A stretch of DNA of 64,000 bases from the NCBI GenBank assembly GCA_002749055.1, contig PDTW01000025.1:1-64000 (forward strand). The letters are read 5' to 3'. Position 1 is the stretch's first letter. Every line of letters begins with the position of its first letter. The notes beneath the pieces were generated by a model. That model made no database searches. It was not told where the DNA came from and was given only the letters and a program-made list of their open reading frames with translations. Source of the stretch: Candidatus Altimarinota bacterium (GTDB lineage Bacteria > Patescibacteriota > Gracilibacteria > BD1-5 > UBA6164). Made by a program: the position numbers and the translations under genes. Positions 9,641-19,955 of the stretch are shown piece by piece.

Positions 9641-10249
9641 TTACATTGTTTCATCACTCATAGTTTTCTTTTTTTCCACTTGAATTTTCTTTATTTCTTC
9701 TTCTTTTTTTATAGTAGAAGTAGCTATTTGAAAAATCCATCATCTTTTAGCATCTGCATTATAATCAGTATATTTGTTTTTAATTATTCAATATTCATAC
9801 AAAGTAAGCATATAATCATTTTGCCAGTTATCAGTTTCTACAACTTTTTCAACTCATTTAACTTTAGTAATAAGTTTAGCAACCTCTGTTTTAGTAAAAT
9901 TATCATTAGGTCTAAATTTATCGTTTTTTGAAATAAATCAATTTCTAAGAGCAGCTTCAACATATTTACATTGCCAACCAGATTTTAAGTCTGAGAAAAT
10001 TCAATCACATTTATCCTCAATTTTTTTTCAAGAGATTTTCATAAATATCTTTAATCATTCTCATCTTGTAAGTCAATCTTGATAACGATATTTCTCCCAA
10101 TCATTTCAATAATCTTTAATTATATCGTTCTCTGCTAAAAAAGTAGCAGATTCATTTTCTGTCATAGTCTCAAAAGAAGTTCAAAAAGATGCACTATAAC
10201 TAGAAACAATTGCTAAAGTAACTAATAAAAAAATAACCTTTTTTACCAT
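9641..10249 (-). CDS. Secreted SLH-domain-like protein
   Basis: 202 aa with a clear signal peptide (MVKKVIFLLVTLAIVSSYSA). Two to three S-layer-homology-like repeats follow: DIIKDYGNDWEKYRYQDGLT-RGEGLKIFMKI, then a FSDLKSGWQCKYVEAALRNG block with FISKNDKFRPNDNFTKTEVAK, then NDYMLTLYEYGIIKNKYTDY. The pattern of helix, D/N-G turn and RPND-TRAE-like motif is the SLH fold, which binds secondary wall polymers or anchors surface layers. The C-terminal tail is Lys/Glu rich. Candidate cell-surface structural protein. Its upstream region carries a 93-bp MITE copy toward mraY. Confidence 0.8.
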
Positions 10250-10360
10250 AATTTATAGTTTATAAAAATAAAGCAAAAATATTATAATCCTATATAAATA
10301 ATATACAAAAAAAATAATTTTTATAACTTTACAAAAGATATTTTATACATAAAATATCTT

Positions 10361-10453
10361 TTAAGGAACATCTGAAAAACTCCTTTATAAGAATAAAAAT
10401 TTAGATTTTTTAGATATTTTTTTCTAGATGAAAGCTTTTCAGGTGTTCATTAA
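10361..10453. repeat. MITE-like element, copy 2 (93 bp, internal deletion)
   Basis: Starts TTAAGGAACATCTGAAAAAC and ends CTTTTCAGGTGTTCATTAA, the same terminal inverted repeats as the 169-bp copies, but the central palindrome region is missing. It lies in the divergent region between the SLH-like gene and mraY, 24 bp before the mraY ATG. A separate palindrome, AAAGATATTTTATACATAAAATATCTTT, abuts its left end. Confidence 0.8.
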
Positions 10454-10476
10454 AATAATATGAATTTAAAAACTAT

Positions 10477-11541
10477 ATGAATACTCACATAATACTTATA
10501 TTCTCCTTTTGAATATCAACTTTTTTATTTTGATTTTTATTTATACCATATTACATTAAATATTTAAAAGAATATAAAATTTGAAAACAAATAAGAGAAG
10601 ACGCATCGATATGAAAAGCAATAGAATTTTTTAAATTACACAAAAAGAAAATATGAACACCAACTATGTGATGAGTGATGATTTTATTTACAGTATTTTT
10701 CATGGTATTTATAAGTATAATATTGCAATGATTTGGTTTAATAAACAATTCCCTTCTAAATAGCAATGAAACATATTTACCTTTATTTACGCTTTTAACT
10801 GTATGATTTTTATGAGCAATTGATGATATAATGAATATAAAATGAATTGGTAAAACAAAATGATTGTCTGCAAAATTTAAAATGCTATGGTTATTAGTTT
10901 TTGCTTTTTTATGAAGTCTATGGTTTTATTTCAATTTATGATGGGATGAAGTTGATAATTTATGAAATTATGTAAGAACAATATCAAATCCTTTCTGAGA
11001 AAATATACAAGCTTGAATATTTTTTATACCATTATTTATATTTATAATAGTAGCATCAGCTAATAGTGTTAATATTGCAGATTGACTTGATTGATTATGC
11101 TGATGATTATTATTATTCGCATATAGTATTTATGCTTATATAACTTATGATCAATGATTATTCTTACTTTCAACCTTATGTACAAGCATAGTATGAGCCT
11201 TAATAGCATTTTTATGGTACAATGTAAAACCAGCAAAGTTTTATATGTGAGATGTCTGAAGTCTAGCCCTATGAGCAAATTTATGATTAATCGCAATGTT
11301 AACTAATACTATATTTGTATTCCTTATAGTTTCATCAATATTTATATTTGAATCATTAAGTGTAATAATCCAACTAACAAGTAAAAAACTTAGAAAATGA
11401 AAAAAAGTATTTATAATTGCTCCTTTTCATCACCACTTAGAAGCTATTTGATGGACAGAAGAGAATGTTGTTTTTAGAATGTGGTTAATATGATTACTTA
11501 CTTCTGTTTTTTGAATAATATTTTATATTTTACAAAAATAA
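10477..11541 (+). CDS. mraY: Phospho-N-acetylmuramoyl-pentapeptide transferase
   Basis: 354 aa polytopic enzyme making lipid I from UDP-MurNAc-pentapeptide and undecaprenyl phosphate. Conserved features: KKIGTPTMGGVM, GAIDDIMNI with the catalytic Asp pair, SANSVNIADGLDGL, YMGDVGSLALGA and the cytosolic IIAPFHHHLEAIGW loop. Glycine is written TGA 31 times and GGT twice, so standard translation would shatter it. Shows that the cell makes its own peptidoglycan precursors. Alone, not in a dcw cluster. The first ATG after an upstream TAA was chosen; MITE copy 2 lies immediately upstream. Confidence 0.96.
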
Positions 11542-11570
11542 AAAAAGCATTTATTTAAAAATACTTTTTT
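11541..11570. terminator. Weak hairpin between mraY and convergent small gene
   Basis: AAAAAAGCATTTA and TAAAAATACTTTTTT form an imperfect AT-rich hairpin starting at the mraY stop; works in either direction at best weakly. Confidence 0.4.
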
Positions 11571-11593
11571 CATTTCAACCTAATTAACTATAA

Positions 11594-11767
11594 TTAAAAA
11601 ACCAAGTAAGTGTAAATAATATTAATAGGTTTGATTACTGCTGCTGATGCTTGATTTAATTGTAAAGCAATTATGGTTGCAACAGTTCAAATTAAACTCC
11701 AATGTATAATTGGTGACATTTCATTTCTGAATGCATGTTTTACTGTTCATACTTCTAATTTAGCCAT
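11594..11767 (-). CDS. Small single-span membrane protein
   Basis: 57 aa: an amphipathic/basic N-terminus (MAKLEVGTVKHAFRNEM) then one long hydrophobic stretch from about residue 20 to 57 with an Ala/Ser-rich centre. No family recognised. Convergent with mraY. Two glycines, both TGA. Function unknown; real because it is bounded by a plausible start, lacks overlap and is preceded by an AT-rich promoter-like region. Confidence 0.6.
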
Positions 11768-11854
11768 AATATTTTGTTAGATATATAAAATATGTAAATA
11801 TACTATACAATATATTTTATACTGAGTCAAATATTTGATAACTAATTTTGCAAA

Positions 11855-12178
11855 ATGTCATTTAAAATGCTAAACGAAAGCTTTATATGTGAAAAATGTA
11901 ATAAAAATGTATGAATACATACAAAATGATCAGCAAGAAATCATTGTCCTTATTGTTTATCATCAAAACACTTAGATGAAAAATTTCCATGAGATAGAAA
12001 ATCAAAATGCAAATGAATTATGATAGCAATTGATATTGAATACAAAAAAAATAAATGATATATGATAAAACACTCTTGTGAAAAATGTAACAAAATTATT
12101 TTAAACAAAATAGCCCCCGATGATGACTTTCTATCATTTATAAATAATAGAAATGAAAATATAAAATATAAGATATAA
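11855..12178 (+). CDS. RNHCP-domain zinc-ribbon protein
   Basis: 107 aa. Contains the family hallmark GSARNHCPYCLSSKHLDE followed by PGDRKSKCKGIMIAID, plus a first CEKCNK pair (about residue 12) and a later CEKCNKI pair. Together these give four CxxC units for zinc. The RNHCP family is small, named for this motif, and its function is not established. Next gene, a PH-like membrane protein, starts 3 bp after the stop, so they are co-transcribed. Confidence 0.85.
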
Positions 12179-12181
12179 ATT

Positions 12182-12712
12182 ATGAAAAATTTCAAATGAC
12201 AACTTAATAATGAAATCATTTTATTTAAAAAACATGAACATATAGTTAATATTATAACTAGATTTGTCAATAATATTTTATTAACTTTATTGTTTACTAT
12301 AATTGTTGCTTACACAGTTAACAAATTTACAGAAGATATTATAATACCAATAATTATAATATTAATACCAACATCAATAATTTTATTTTTTGTAATAAAA
12401 TTTTATAAAGAAACATATATTATTTTTACAAATAAGAGGGTTATAAAATCTGTAAGAAATTGACTTTTTTCTTCACACATTAAGGAATTGACAATTGATA
12501 ATATAAAACAAATAACCACTTCTAATAAATGATTATTATGAAGAATATTTAATTATTGAAACATAGAAATAAGATGATATGATGAAGTAGACACAGTTTA
12601 TTTTAAAGCGCTAAAGAAAAATAAGGATTTATCAATTTATATATCAAATGTAATGTCTAAATTAAAAGAAGACTGAGAAATTAATAAAATCAAACCATTA
12701 AAAGATAACTAG
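12182..12712 (+). CDS. PH-domain-like membrane protein
   Basis: 176 aa. Two adjacent transmembrane helices (about residues 27-75) are followed by a beta-rich domain: ETYIIFTNKRVIKSVRNGLF, SSHIKELTIDNIKQITTSNKG and GRIFNYGNIEIRGYDE. This layout is the bacterial PH-like (bPH2/YdbS-YdbT) family, in which a membrane-anchored PH barrel faces the cytosol. Likely cotranscribed with the RNHCP gene. Role unknown; in other bacteria such proteins affect envelope stress or antibiotic resistance. Confidence 0.75.
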
Positions 12713-12752
12713 TTTTTGTAATAAAGTCTAATACCTAAAGACCTATAAAAAT

Positions 12753-13337
12753 TTAATCGTTTATTTTTTCGTAATTAGAGATAACACCATTTTTTAATAC
12801 AAATTTTCAAATATATTCATGTGATATTTTCATCTTTAAGTTTTCTTGAAAATCCAATGAGTTAAAATAACATATTATAGATCTTATTACTCAAGAATGT
12901 CATACAATAAGAATTGTTTTATTGTTATTCTCCTTTTCAAGATTTTTAATAAAACCAATTACTCTTTTTTGCAATAATTCGAAACTTTCTCATTTGTAAA
13001 ATACATATTTTACATCTTTTTTATATTCTCTACATTCTTTTTTTACATAATTCTTATCCATATTTGAATAAATTCAATAATCTATTTCTCTTAATTCTTT
13101 TTTGGGAAGTAATAAATCAGTAATTCACAGTTCTTTAGTAATTATATACAAAGTTCTAAATGCTCTTCACAAATCACTTGAGTAAGTATAATCAAACTGA
13201 ATTCATCTTAATTTTTCAGAAACTTTTTTTGCATTGAGCAATCATTCTTCAGTTAATGGAGAATCTAATTGACCCATTATAGTTCATTTTAAATTGCTTT
13301 CTGTTTCTCAATGTCTAACTAAATAAAATGTTAACAT
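12753..13337 (-). CDS. Histidine phosphatase (phosphoglycerate mutase-like)
   Basis: 194 aa. RHG motif LVRHGETESN gives the phospho-accepting His9; further residues R58-region SSDLGRAFRT, E in LREIDYG, and the second histidine in ILIVGHSGVIRS. This is the branch-1 histidine phosphatase fold, covering cofactor-dependent phosphoglycerate mutases and small-molecule phosphatases (for example ribazole-phosphate phosphatase-like CobC). Substrate not predictable. Convergent with the PH-like gene, 40 bp apart. All key glycines are TGA. Confidence 0.87.
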
Positions 13338-13458
13338 ATTTTTTTACTAAGAATAATTTTCTAAGAATAAATAAAATTATTAATTTTGTTTTTATCTAAA
13401 AAAGTATAAAATGAATTATATGAAAATATAATAATTATACAAAAAAAAGATAATAAAA

Positions 13459-14391
13459 ATGTTAAATATAAATAAATTTTTGGAGAAATATTATAAAAAA
13501 AATGAAAAAATAATTATTGCCTGTTCTACATGACCAGATTCTATGTTTTTATTATATAAAATTTTAGAATCTGAATATAAAGATAATTTAGTTGTTTGTT
13601 ATTTTAATCACAAAACTAGAAAAGAAACAGAAGATGAAGAGAAATTTATAGAAAAACTATGAAAAGAAAAATGATTCAAAACTGAAATAACTAGCTGTGA
13701 TTTTAAAAAAATTAAAAAACTCTACCCAAGTAAAAGTTTTGAAGAGTTAGCAAGAGAAAAAAGGTATGCATTTTTTAATGCTATAATGGATATATATAAT
13801 AGCAACAAAATTATTACGGCTCATCATTTAGATGATAAAATAGAAACTTTTTTCTTCAATTTATCTAGATGAACTAAGCTTAGTGGACTTATAAATATGA
13901 CTGAATATTCTTGAAATATTCTTAGACCTTTACTCAATATAAAAAAATCTACTATTCTTGAATATCTAAATAAAAATAACTTAAAATATTTTATAGATAA
14001 CACAAATTTTGATACTGAGATAACAAGAAATAAACTAAGACATGATATAATTCCTCTCTTCAAAAAAATAAACAAGAATTATAAAGAAAACATATCTAAT
14101 TGTTTAAATTATTTTGAAGAGTTAAAGCTATTCGTTGATACAGAAATAAATAAATTTCTATCTAAAAATAAATGATTTTTTTTTATAAATGAATTTAATC
14201 AACTATCCCCTTTCATTCAAAAAGAAGTTATTAGATATATTTTTTATATATCAAATTGAAAATCAACAATTTGACTTAGTGAGGCAAATATAAAAGAAAT
14301 AATAAAGTTTATTAATTGAAAAAACAATAAAACAATAAAAGAAATACAACTACTTAAAATGAAAAAAGATAACAAAATAATTTTATATTAA
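13459..14391 (+). CDS. tilS: tRNA(Ile)-lysidine synthetase
   Basis: 310 aa, the short TilS form. PP-loop motif IIIACSTGPDSMFLLYKI (usually SGGPDS; the first Gly is Thr here), followed by CYFNHKTRKETEDEEKF, SFEELAREKRYAFF, and the signature ITAHHLDDKIETFFFNLSRG. It ligates lysine to C34 of tRNA-Ile2 (CAU), letting it read AUA, a very common codon in this AT-rich DNA, so it should be essential. Ends in a strong terminator. Note the S-T-G-P-D-S variant of the ATP loop. Confidence 0.93.
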
Positions 14392-14416
14392 AATAGAGCC
14401 AAATTTGGCTCTATTT
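14391..14416. terminator. Bidirectional terminator between tilS and XpaC-like gene
   Basis: AAATAGAGCCAAA pairs with TTTGGCTCTATTT exactly, starting inside the tilS stop and ending 1 bp before the stop of the minus-strand gene. Confidence 0.9.
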
Positions 14417-14417
14417 C

Positions 14418-15581
14418 TTATAATTTTTTTATATACAAGTCAAGACTTTTTATCTTTTCATTTATGTTTTTTAATTGTATCTCAATTCTCTCAAGTTGAA
14501 GCTCCAAATTAGAAATAAGAGACTTTCTTTTTATAGTTTTTAATTTTTTTGATATATCCTCTTTACTTTTATTTAAAGATCCTGTACTAACAATTAAAAG
14601 TTTTTTTATTTGAACTAAAGGATCTTTTATTTGTTTTCTAAGCCAAGAGTTATATATTGAGAAATTTATAATATCTCTATATTTTGAATTTTCTATTTGA
14701 GTTCTCAAGTTTTCCGAATTATCAATAGAATAATCAACTTCCTCATTTATAGAAGATAAAGAAGCATTTATCTTATCTAATAATCAATCTTTCCATTCAT
14801 TATCTATTGCATTTTCTAATAATTTGTAAATATCATCTTTTAATTTAGATAACTTTGAAGAGCTTTTATCTATTTTTATAAATAAATTATCTATAATTAT
14901 AGCTTTATTTCATACTATTCTTAAAGCAATTTTATTTATAAAAGATAATAACAAAGTAAAAATCCATAAAAAGAAAACTCCAAAAAAATAACTTATAGAT
15001 AATATAAATACATACAATAAATATAATAAAATCAAAGGTAGAGAATTTTTAGTCTTACTTTCATAAAAAGTACTTACTTTATGAAATCAAGAAAACAACC
15101 CATCAACAACATCTTTATAAAATTTTTCTTTACTTATTGATAACCAAGAATTTCAAAAAAGTTTTTCTTCAAAAACATCTGAAATATATTTTGTTTCAGA
15201 ATTAATTTTATTTGTATCATTTAAATTAAAAGACTTTCATCAAACATAAACAGATGAATCACTAACTACAACATATGAATTATTAACCAAAATATAACTT
15301 CTATAAATTGAGATTCATATAAGATATAATATAATCAAAAATATTCATGAAAGTACAGTTATAAGAAAAAAATAAATTGAACCAAAAATAATTCAAATAA
15401 AAATAGAGAAAATTGCCAAAAGTGGTCAAGTATATTTAATTATTTTAAGATAATCTCTTTCTATACTCATTTTTATCTCATCACTAGTAATCCATCTATA
15501 CAAATAAAAACCTTTATTATTAATTTCATTTTGTATATTTTCAGGTATTACAATATCCTTTTCTTGCTTATTTTTTGTCAT
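14418..15581 (-). CDS. XpaC-like membrane protein with coiled-coil tail, TelA partner
   Basis: 387 aa. Two pairs of transmembrane spans (about residues 50-95 and 185-225) with a soluble segment between them, then a cytoplasmic tail of about 150 residues that is largely coiled coil. It starts 40 bp after the stop of telA on the same strand. In Firmicutes telA is commonly paired with xpaC, a membrane protein with a coiled-coil tail, so I infer an equivalent pair; sequence similarity to XpaC is not obvious to me. Function in that pair is poorly known, linked to tellurite and envelope stress. Confidence 0.65.
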
Positions 15582-15621
15582 GTTTGTATTTATATACACT
15601 TAAAAATAAAAGCTAATATAA

Positions 15622-16722
15622 TTATGATAATTCTTCGCTAAATTCTTGTTGACTTTTAGAAGAAAGAACTTTTACTTCATCAAGATTAATCTTAGCTTCA
15701 TCAAATAATTTCTTTTCTGCATCGGCCTGAATTTTTATTTGTTCACGATAAGATTCTATTTCATCAAAATGATTTTTAAGTTTTGTAACATTTTCTACAA
15801 AAACTGAAGCAGATAAAACAGGTTTTGAAGATAATTCTTCTGATTTTTTTGCTGATTGTATAGCTTTATCAGTTAGTTCAGATGACATCTTATCTATTGT
15901 CTCTCACATTACATTAATAGCTTTTGCACTAGCATCAAGTGCTTTTTGAGAACTTGTTTCAATCAGGGCAGTAGATAAAAGAGTTTTAAATATAGGTCTA
16001 CTAGAGTTCATAGCAAGTGAAAGTTTTGAAGCACTATCTAGTCTAATAAGAAGTCTCTTTCTTGCCATTTCAAGATTTCAAATTAATACAACTAAATTTG
16101 ATAAAAAATATTCAACATTTCTTAAAAACATATCATATTTTAATTTTTCATCTTCATTTTTTGTTTCAGAAGCTCTATTTTTAAACTCTTCAACTTTTTC
16201 ATTTAAAAAATCTTTATATCAAATAACTCTTCATAAATTATCATCTATTCAAGAAATAAATTCCACTTGCATATCAATTGAAGTATTTATTGAATTATAT
16301 GCTTGATCAAAACCAGAAAAAATTGATTCAATTTTTCACTCTAAAGACTTCATATTAAATTTAGCCTCATCCCATTTAGCATCTAAATTTTTAGCTAGTA
16401 TTCAAATTAAGGGCAATGATTTTGCTATTTTCATAACAGCTCAATCATTATCAACTATCTCAGTATAAACATTTTGAACACTATTATTCATTTTATCTAA
16501 TTCTTTAGATACATTCATTATTGGATCAGCATCAATAACTTTCGCTGTCTTTGAAATAATATTATCTAAAGGTAAGGTAATTTTTTCTCACAAAGAACGA
16601 AAATCTTTTGCCTCATTAAAAGTTTCTTCAACATCTGTTTTATCTGACTCAGACAAAGATATCGATTTAGTTTCAAGTTCAATAAGTTCAACTTCATTTT
16701 TACTATCTTGTTTTTTGTTCAT
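15622..16722 (-). CDS. telA: TelA family protein (toxic anion resistance)
   Basis: 366 aa, all-helical and rich in charged residues. The TelA domain spans most of the chain; recognisable parts are VEYFLSNLVVLIGNLEMARK, RPIFKTLLSTALIETSSQKA and the C-terminal EQIKIQADAEKKLFDEAKINLDEV. TelA proteins are cytoplasmic, connected to tellurite and other stress resistance; mechanism unknown. Has its own promoter (16752-16780) and is followed by the XpaC-like membrane partner. Confidence 0.85.
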
Positions 16723-16751
16723 AATTATTATTTTAATAAATAAGTAGCATT

Positions 16752-16780
16752 ATTATATATAAAACTCTTTTTTTTTGCAA
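16752..16780 (-). promoter_or_regulatory. Promoter of telA
   Basis: On the minus strand TTGCAA (16780-16775), a 17-nt spacer and TATAAT (16757-16752), 30 nt before the telA ATG. TTGCAA recurs upstream of other genes here and seems to be the local -35 form. Confidence 0.65.
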
Positions 16781-16811
16781 AAAGGAAATACTATTTTTAA
16801 GTATTTCCTTT
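16781..16811 (-). terminator. Terminator downstream of the first 3D-domain gene
   Basis: AAAGGAAATACT (16781-16792) pairs with AGTATTTCCTTT (16800-16811); in the minus direction it runs into TTTTTGC. It immediately precedes the telA promoter. Confidence 0.75.
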
Positions 16812-16864
16812 AGACTTATTATTATTGTGTTTTTTAATATTTATGAAATTTATAGCAAAAGTTC

Positions 16865-18322
16865 CTATAAAACCCAAACTCAAATATTTAATAATAATTG
16901 TTTATCAAGCTCTTGGTTTTTTATTTCTTTTTCAAATAAAAAATTTTTTAAATCTTTTTTTAAAGATTTTCTTGTTTTAGGTCATAAAACTCATGCTCAA
17001 GAATCTTTTGAATTAGTTATTAATTTATTACTTAATTGATATTCCAATATGCTTTTTTTAGTAATATTTCAGAAAATAGCAGTATCCTTATAATCAAAAA
17101 ATCATAATATTTTCAAAGTCTTTTGTAGAGCTCTAACATTTTTTGATACATCTCAGAACTTTGGATTTCAAATATCTTTTATCTTTTCATCAGCAATTTT
17201 CTGAGCAATAATTTCTATTTCTTTAAATTTTTTTTCTAACTCAATTTTTCTTTTCTTTTCTTCTAAATGCTTATCATATAATCACTTAAATAAATTCCTT
17301 GTTTTAGGTCAAAAATTTCATGCTCAAGCTGAAAACTTTGTTTTAACTAAATTATTATTAATCTGGTATTCTAGAATAATATCTCTTACTTTATTATAAT
17401 CTCAATCTATTTTTCATTCATATATTCACATTTCAGTAAGCATCTCTTGTAATAAAATTTTCTTCTTTTTAGTATTTAATACTCAAACAAACAAAGAATC
17501 ATATAAAGAATTCGTATCTTGCTTTTCTTTATTATCTTTATCAAATTCTCAATTTAAGTATTTCTTTAAGAATAAATTTCTAGTTTTATTACCCCAGTAT
17601 CATGCACCAAGTGAATCTTCTCATTTAATTATATTATTTCTCATTTGGAAATCAAAAACAATATCAATAACCTTTTTATTATAAACTCAGTCTATTTCTG
17701 AGTCATATAATCAAACTTTAGTTAAAAACTTCTGCAACTCAACTATTTTTTTAGAGTCAGTTTTTATTCATATATTAGTTGTAAAAATATCAGAAATTTT
17801 TTTTAAACCTTTCGTTACCCACATAGGAGCAGGTATATCTTTATAATTAAAAGTTATATCAGATCATCATGATATAATATCTCAACTAACCTTTCTTTTT
17901 CACCAATATAATGCTCTTCTAAGACCTTCATCTCAATATCAAACCCATATATCAATTCTATCATAATTATATCATCTTTGTCCAGCTGGAACAATAGCTC
18001 ATCACCTATCTTCAACTACTCAAGCTCATAATCATTTTAGAAATATTTTTGTTCAGAAATCATATTTTTTAGGAGCAGCAAACATACCAGAAAAAACTTT
18101 CTTTCAAGATGCTCAGGCAATTCATTTACCATTTAATCTTATTTCATCTTTATAGTTTCAAGTTAAATAAAACTTTTGTCATGGTAATGGTGAATAATAT
18201 GCTGTTACTATAAAATAATTTTGTGAATAATTTCAAAATGATTGCAAAGGTAGCATTCAAAATATAAGAAAAAATACAATTAAAACACTAAATAATTTTT
18301 TAAAAAACAAATTTCTAAACAT
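16865..18322 (-). CDS. Secreted 3D-domain protein with peptidoglycan-binding-like repeats (A)
   Basis: 485 aa with an N-terminal signal or anchor (about residues 8-25). A 3D domain follows, beginning YFIVTAYYSPLPGQK and containing the three family aspartates in VVEDRGGAIVP, YDRIDIWVGYGDEG. The 3D domain is the double-psi barrel catalytic or binding fold of MltA/Rpf/Stationary-phase lytic enzymes. After it come about three repeats of roughly 75 residues such as KKIVELQKFLTKVGLYDSEI with a GAYWGNKTRNLF-like centre: PG_binding_1-like modules. Probable wall-active enzyme. Paralogous to the next gene upstream. Confidence 0.82.
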
Positions 18323-18454
18323 TTTGTAAAAAAAATAATAAATATAAATCATATTTAGTTTATCAGAATGTAAAAGTATATTACAAATATATAGCTGTTT
18401 TTCTCTTTTTTTTAATTGACCTAATGTTTTTCTTTTACTTAATTAAAAAGTAAA

Positions 18455-18522
18455 AAGAAAATATAGATTTTATAGATTATAGTATATTTTTCTAGATGTG
18501 GTTTTTTTCAGATGTTCCTTAA
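18455..18522. repeat. MITE-like element, copy 4 (right-end fragment)
   Basis: ATATAGATTTTATAGATT, then TTTTTCTAGATGTGG and the right terminal repeat CAGATGTTCCTTAA match the right half of the other copies. A matching left end was not found; sequence to the left (a CTTTTACTTAATTAAAAAGTAAAAG palindrome) differs. Confidence 0.6.
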
Positions 18523-18524
18523 AA

Positions 18525-18556
18525 AAAAATAGAGTAATAAAAATTACTCTATTTTT
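18525..18556 (-). terminator. Terminator of the second 3D-domain gene
   Basis: AAAAATAGAGTAAT (18525-18538) pairs with ATTACTCTATTTTT (18543-18556) with flanking A/T runs. It lies 42 bp past the stop of the minus-strand gene at 18598 and abuts MITE copy 4. Confidence 0.85.
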
Positions 18557-18597
18557 TTAACTAAATTAAAACTATATTATATTTTAAATAATTTAAC

Positions 18598-19845
18598 TTA
18601 TATTCTAACTTCTAAAAACCTTAATTGATTCTTCTTTTTTTGATCATGCAAATTTAAAATAAATTTTTCTATTCTTTTTTTTACTTTGATTCTATATTTA
18701 TTTTTAATACTTTTTTTTCATCACGACTTTTTTTCTAAAGCATTATCAATTTTTTTAGCTAAAAGTATCAAAGAACTTCTATCTTTTAAACTTAATCAAT
18801 AAGTTTTCTCTAATTGAGAAGAAATAACCTCTATTCAGTACTCAGATTGTAAAGAAAAAAATGTTTTCTTTCAGAAATATCATGCTCCCCAATCATCATT
18901 GTTATTTATTATATTTTTTCTTTTTTGATAATTAAGAAGAGATTTTTCAATAGATTTATATTTTCAATCTATTTTTCAGTTATATAATTTTAAATCAAAA
19001 AATAATTTTTGTAGTTTTCTTATTTGAGTTGGATTAGACTCAGGACTTACCTCCAAATCTTCATATGGTGAAAAATCATATTTAACTATAAACTCTGGAA
19101 TTCAATCTTTTTCTTTAAAAACTCAACCATAATCAGCCATTAACTTAGATAATGTCTTCACTCAAAAATATCAAGCTCACCAATCCTCATTATCTTTAAC
19201 CAATCAAACTCTTTTCTGATATTTAAGTAAATCAGCTTCTATACTTCAATATTTTCAATCAATCTCTCATGAATATAAATCTAGAGAAGTAAAAAGAGTT
19301 TGTAATTTTTTTATATCTTCTTTACTAGACTCAGGAGTAACTTTTAAATCATTATATTTTTCTAATACCGTACTTTTAAATTCTAGTGATATAGGGGTAT
19401 TTTTAGAAACTATCCTTCATTTTATATTTCTTTTTCACCATTTCAAAGCCCTAGTAAGTCAAGCATCTCAATATCACATCCAAACATCAATTCTATCACA
19501 TCAAGTGTCATTTTTTCAATGATCTTTAGATACAATAGCTCATCATCTATCTTCAACAACTCACACTCAATATCAACTTAAATAAATTTTTGTTCAAAAT
19601 TCATAATTTTTAGGAGCAGCCAACATTCAAGCAAAGACTTCTTTTCATGAAGCTCAAACAACTCATCTTCAATTTAGTTTTATATCTCATTCATAGCTTT
19701 TTGTACTATATCTAAGTTGATTTTTTAAAGGAGAATAATAACCCGTTATTGTAAAACAAGTATCATCAGAGTCTCAAAATGCTTGAAAATTAAAAGAAAA
19801 TAATACTAAAAGTAAAAAAAATACTTTTATATATAAAAATTTCAT
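18598..19845 (-). CDS. Secreted 3D-domain protein with peptidoglycan-binding-like repeats (B)
   Basis: 415 aa. Signal peptide (MKFLYIKVFFLLLVLFSFNF), then CFTITGYYSPLKNQLRYSTK and the 3D aspartates in VVEDRGGAIVSKDHG and CDRIDVWMGYGDAG. Two peptidoglycan-binding-like repeats follow (KKLQTLFTSLDLYSGEIDGK and RKLQKLFFDLKLYNGKIDGK, each with a W-GAGYFGKKT centre). Clear tandem paralogue of the gene at 16865, with one repeat fewer and a basic C-terminus. Likely lytic or wall-binding. The sequence between the two holds a terminator and a MITE fragment, so each has its own transcript. Confidence 0.82.
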
Positions 19846-19955
19846 TTTTTTATTTAAAAAATAAATAGTGCAATAAATTATAAGACTTTTTTAGGAAATG
19901 CAATATTTAATAAATAGTTGAGCTTGATAAAAATCATTTATATGTTATAAAAATA

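Noticed and set aside
10331-10358. Palindrome AAAGATATTTTATACATAAAATATCTTT beside MITE copy 2
   Set aside because: It lies between divergent starts where no terminator is needed and AT-rich palindromes are common; possible operator but no second site found.
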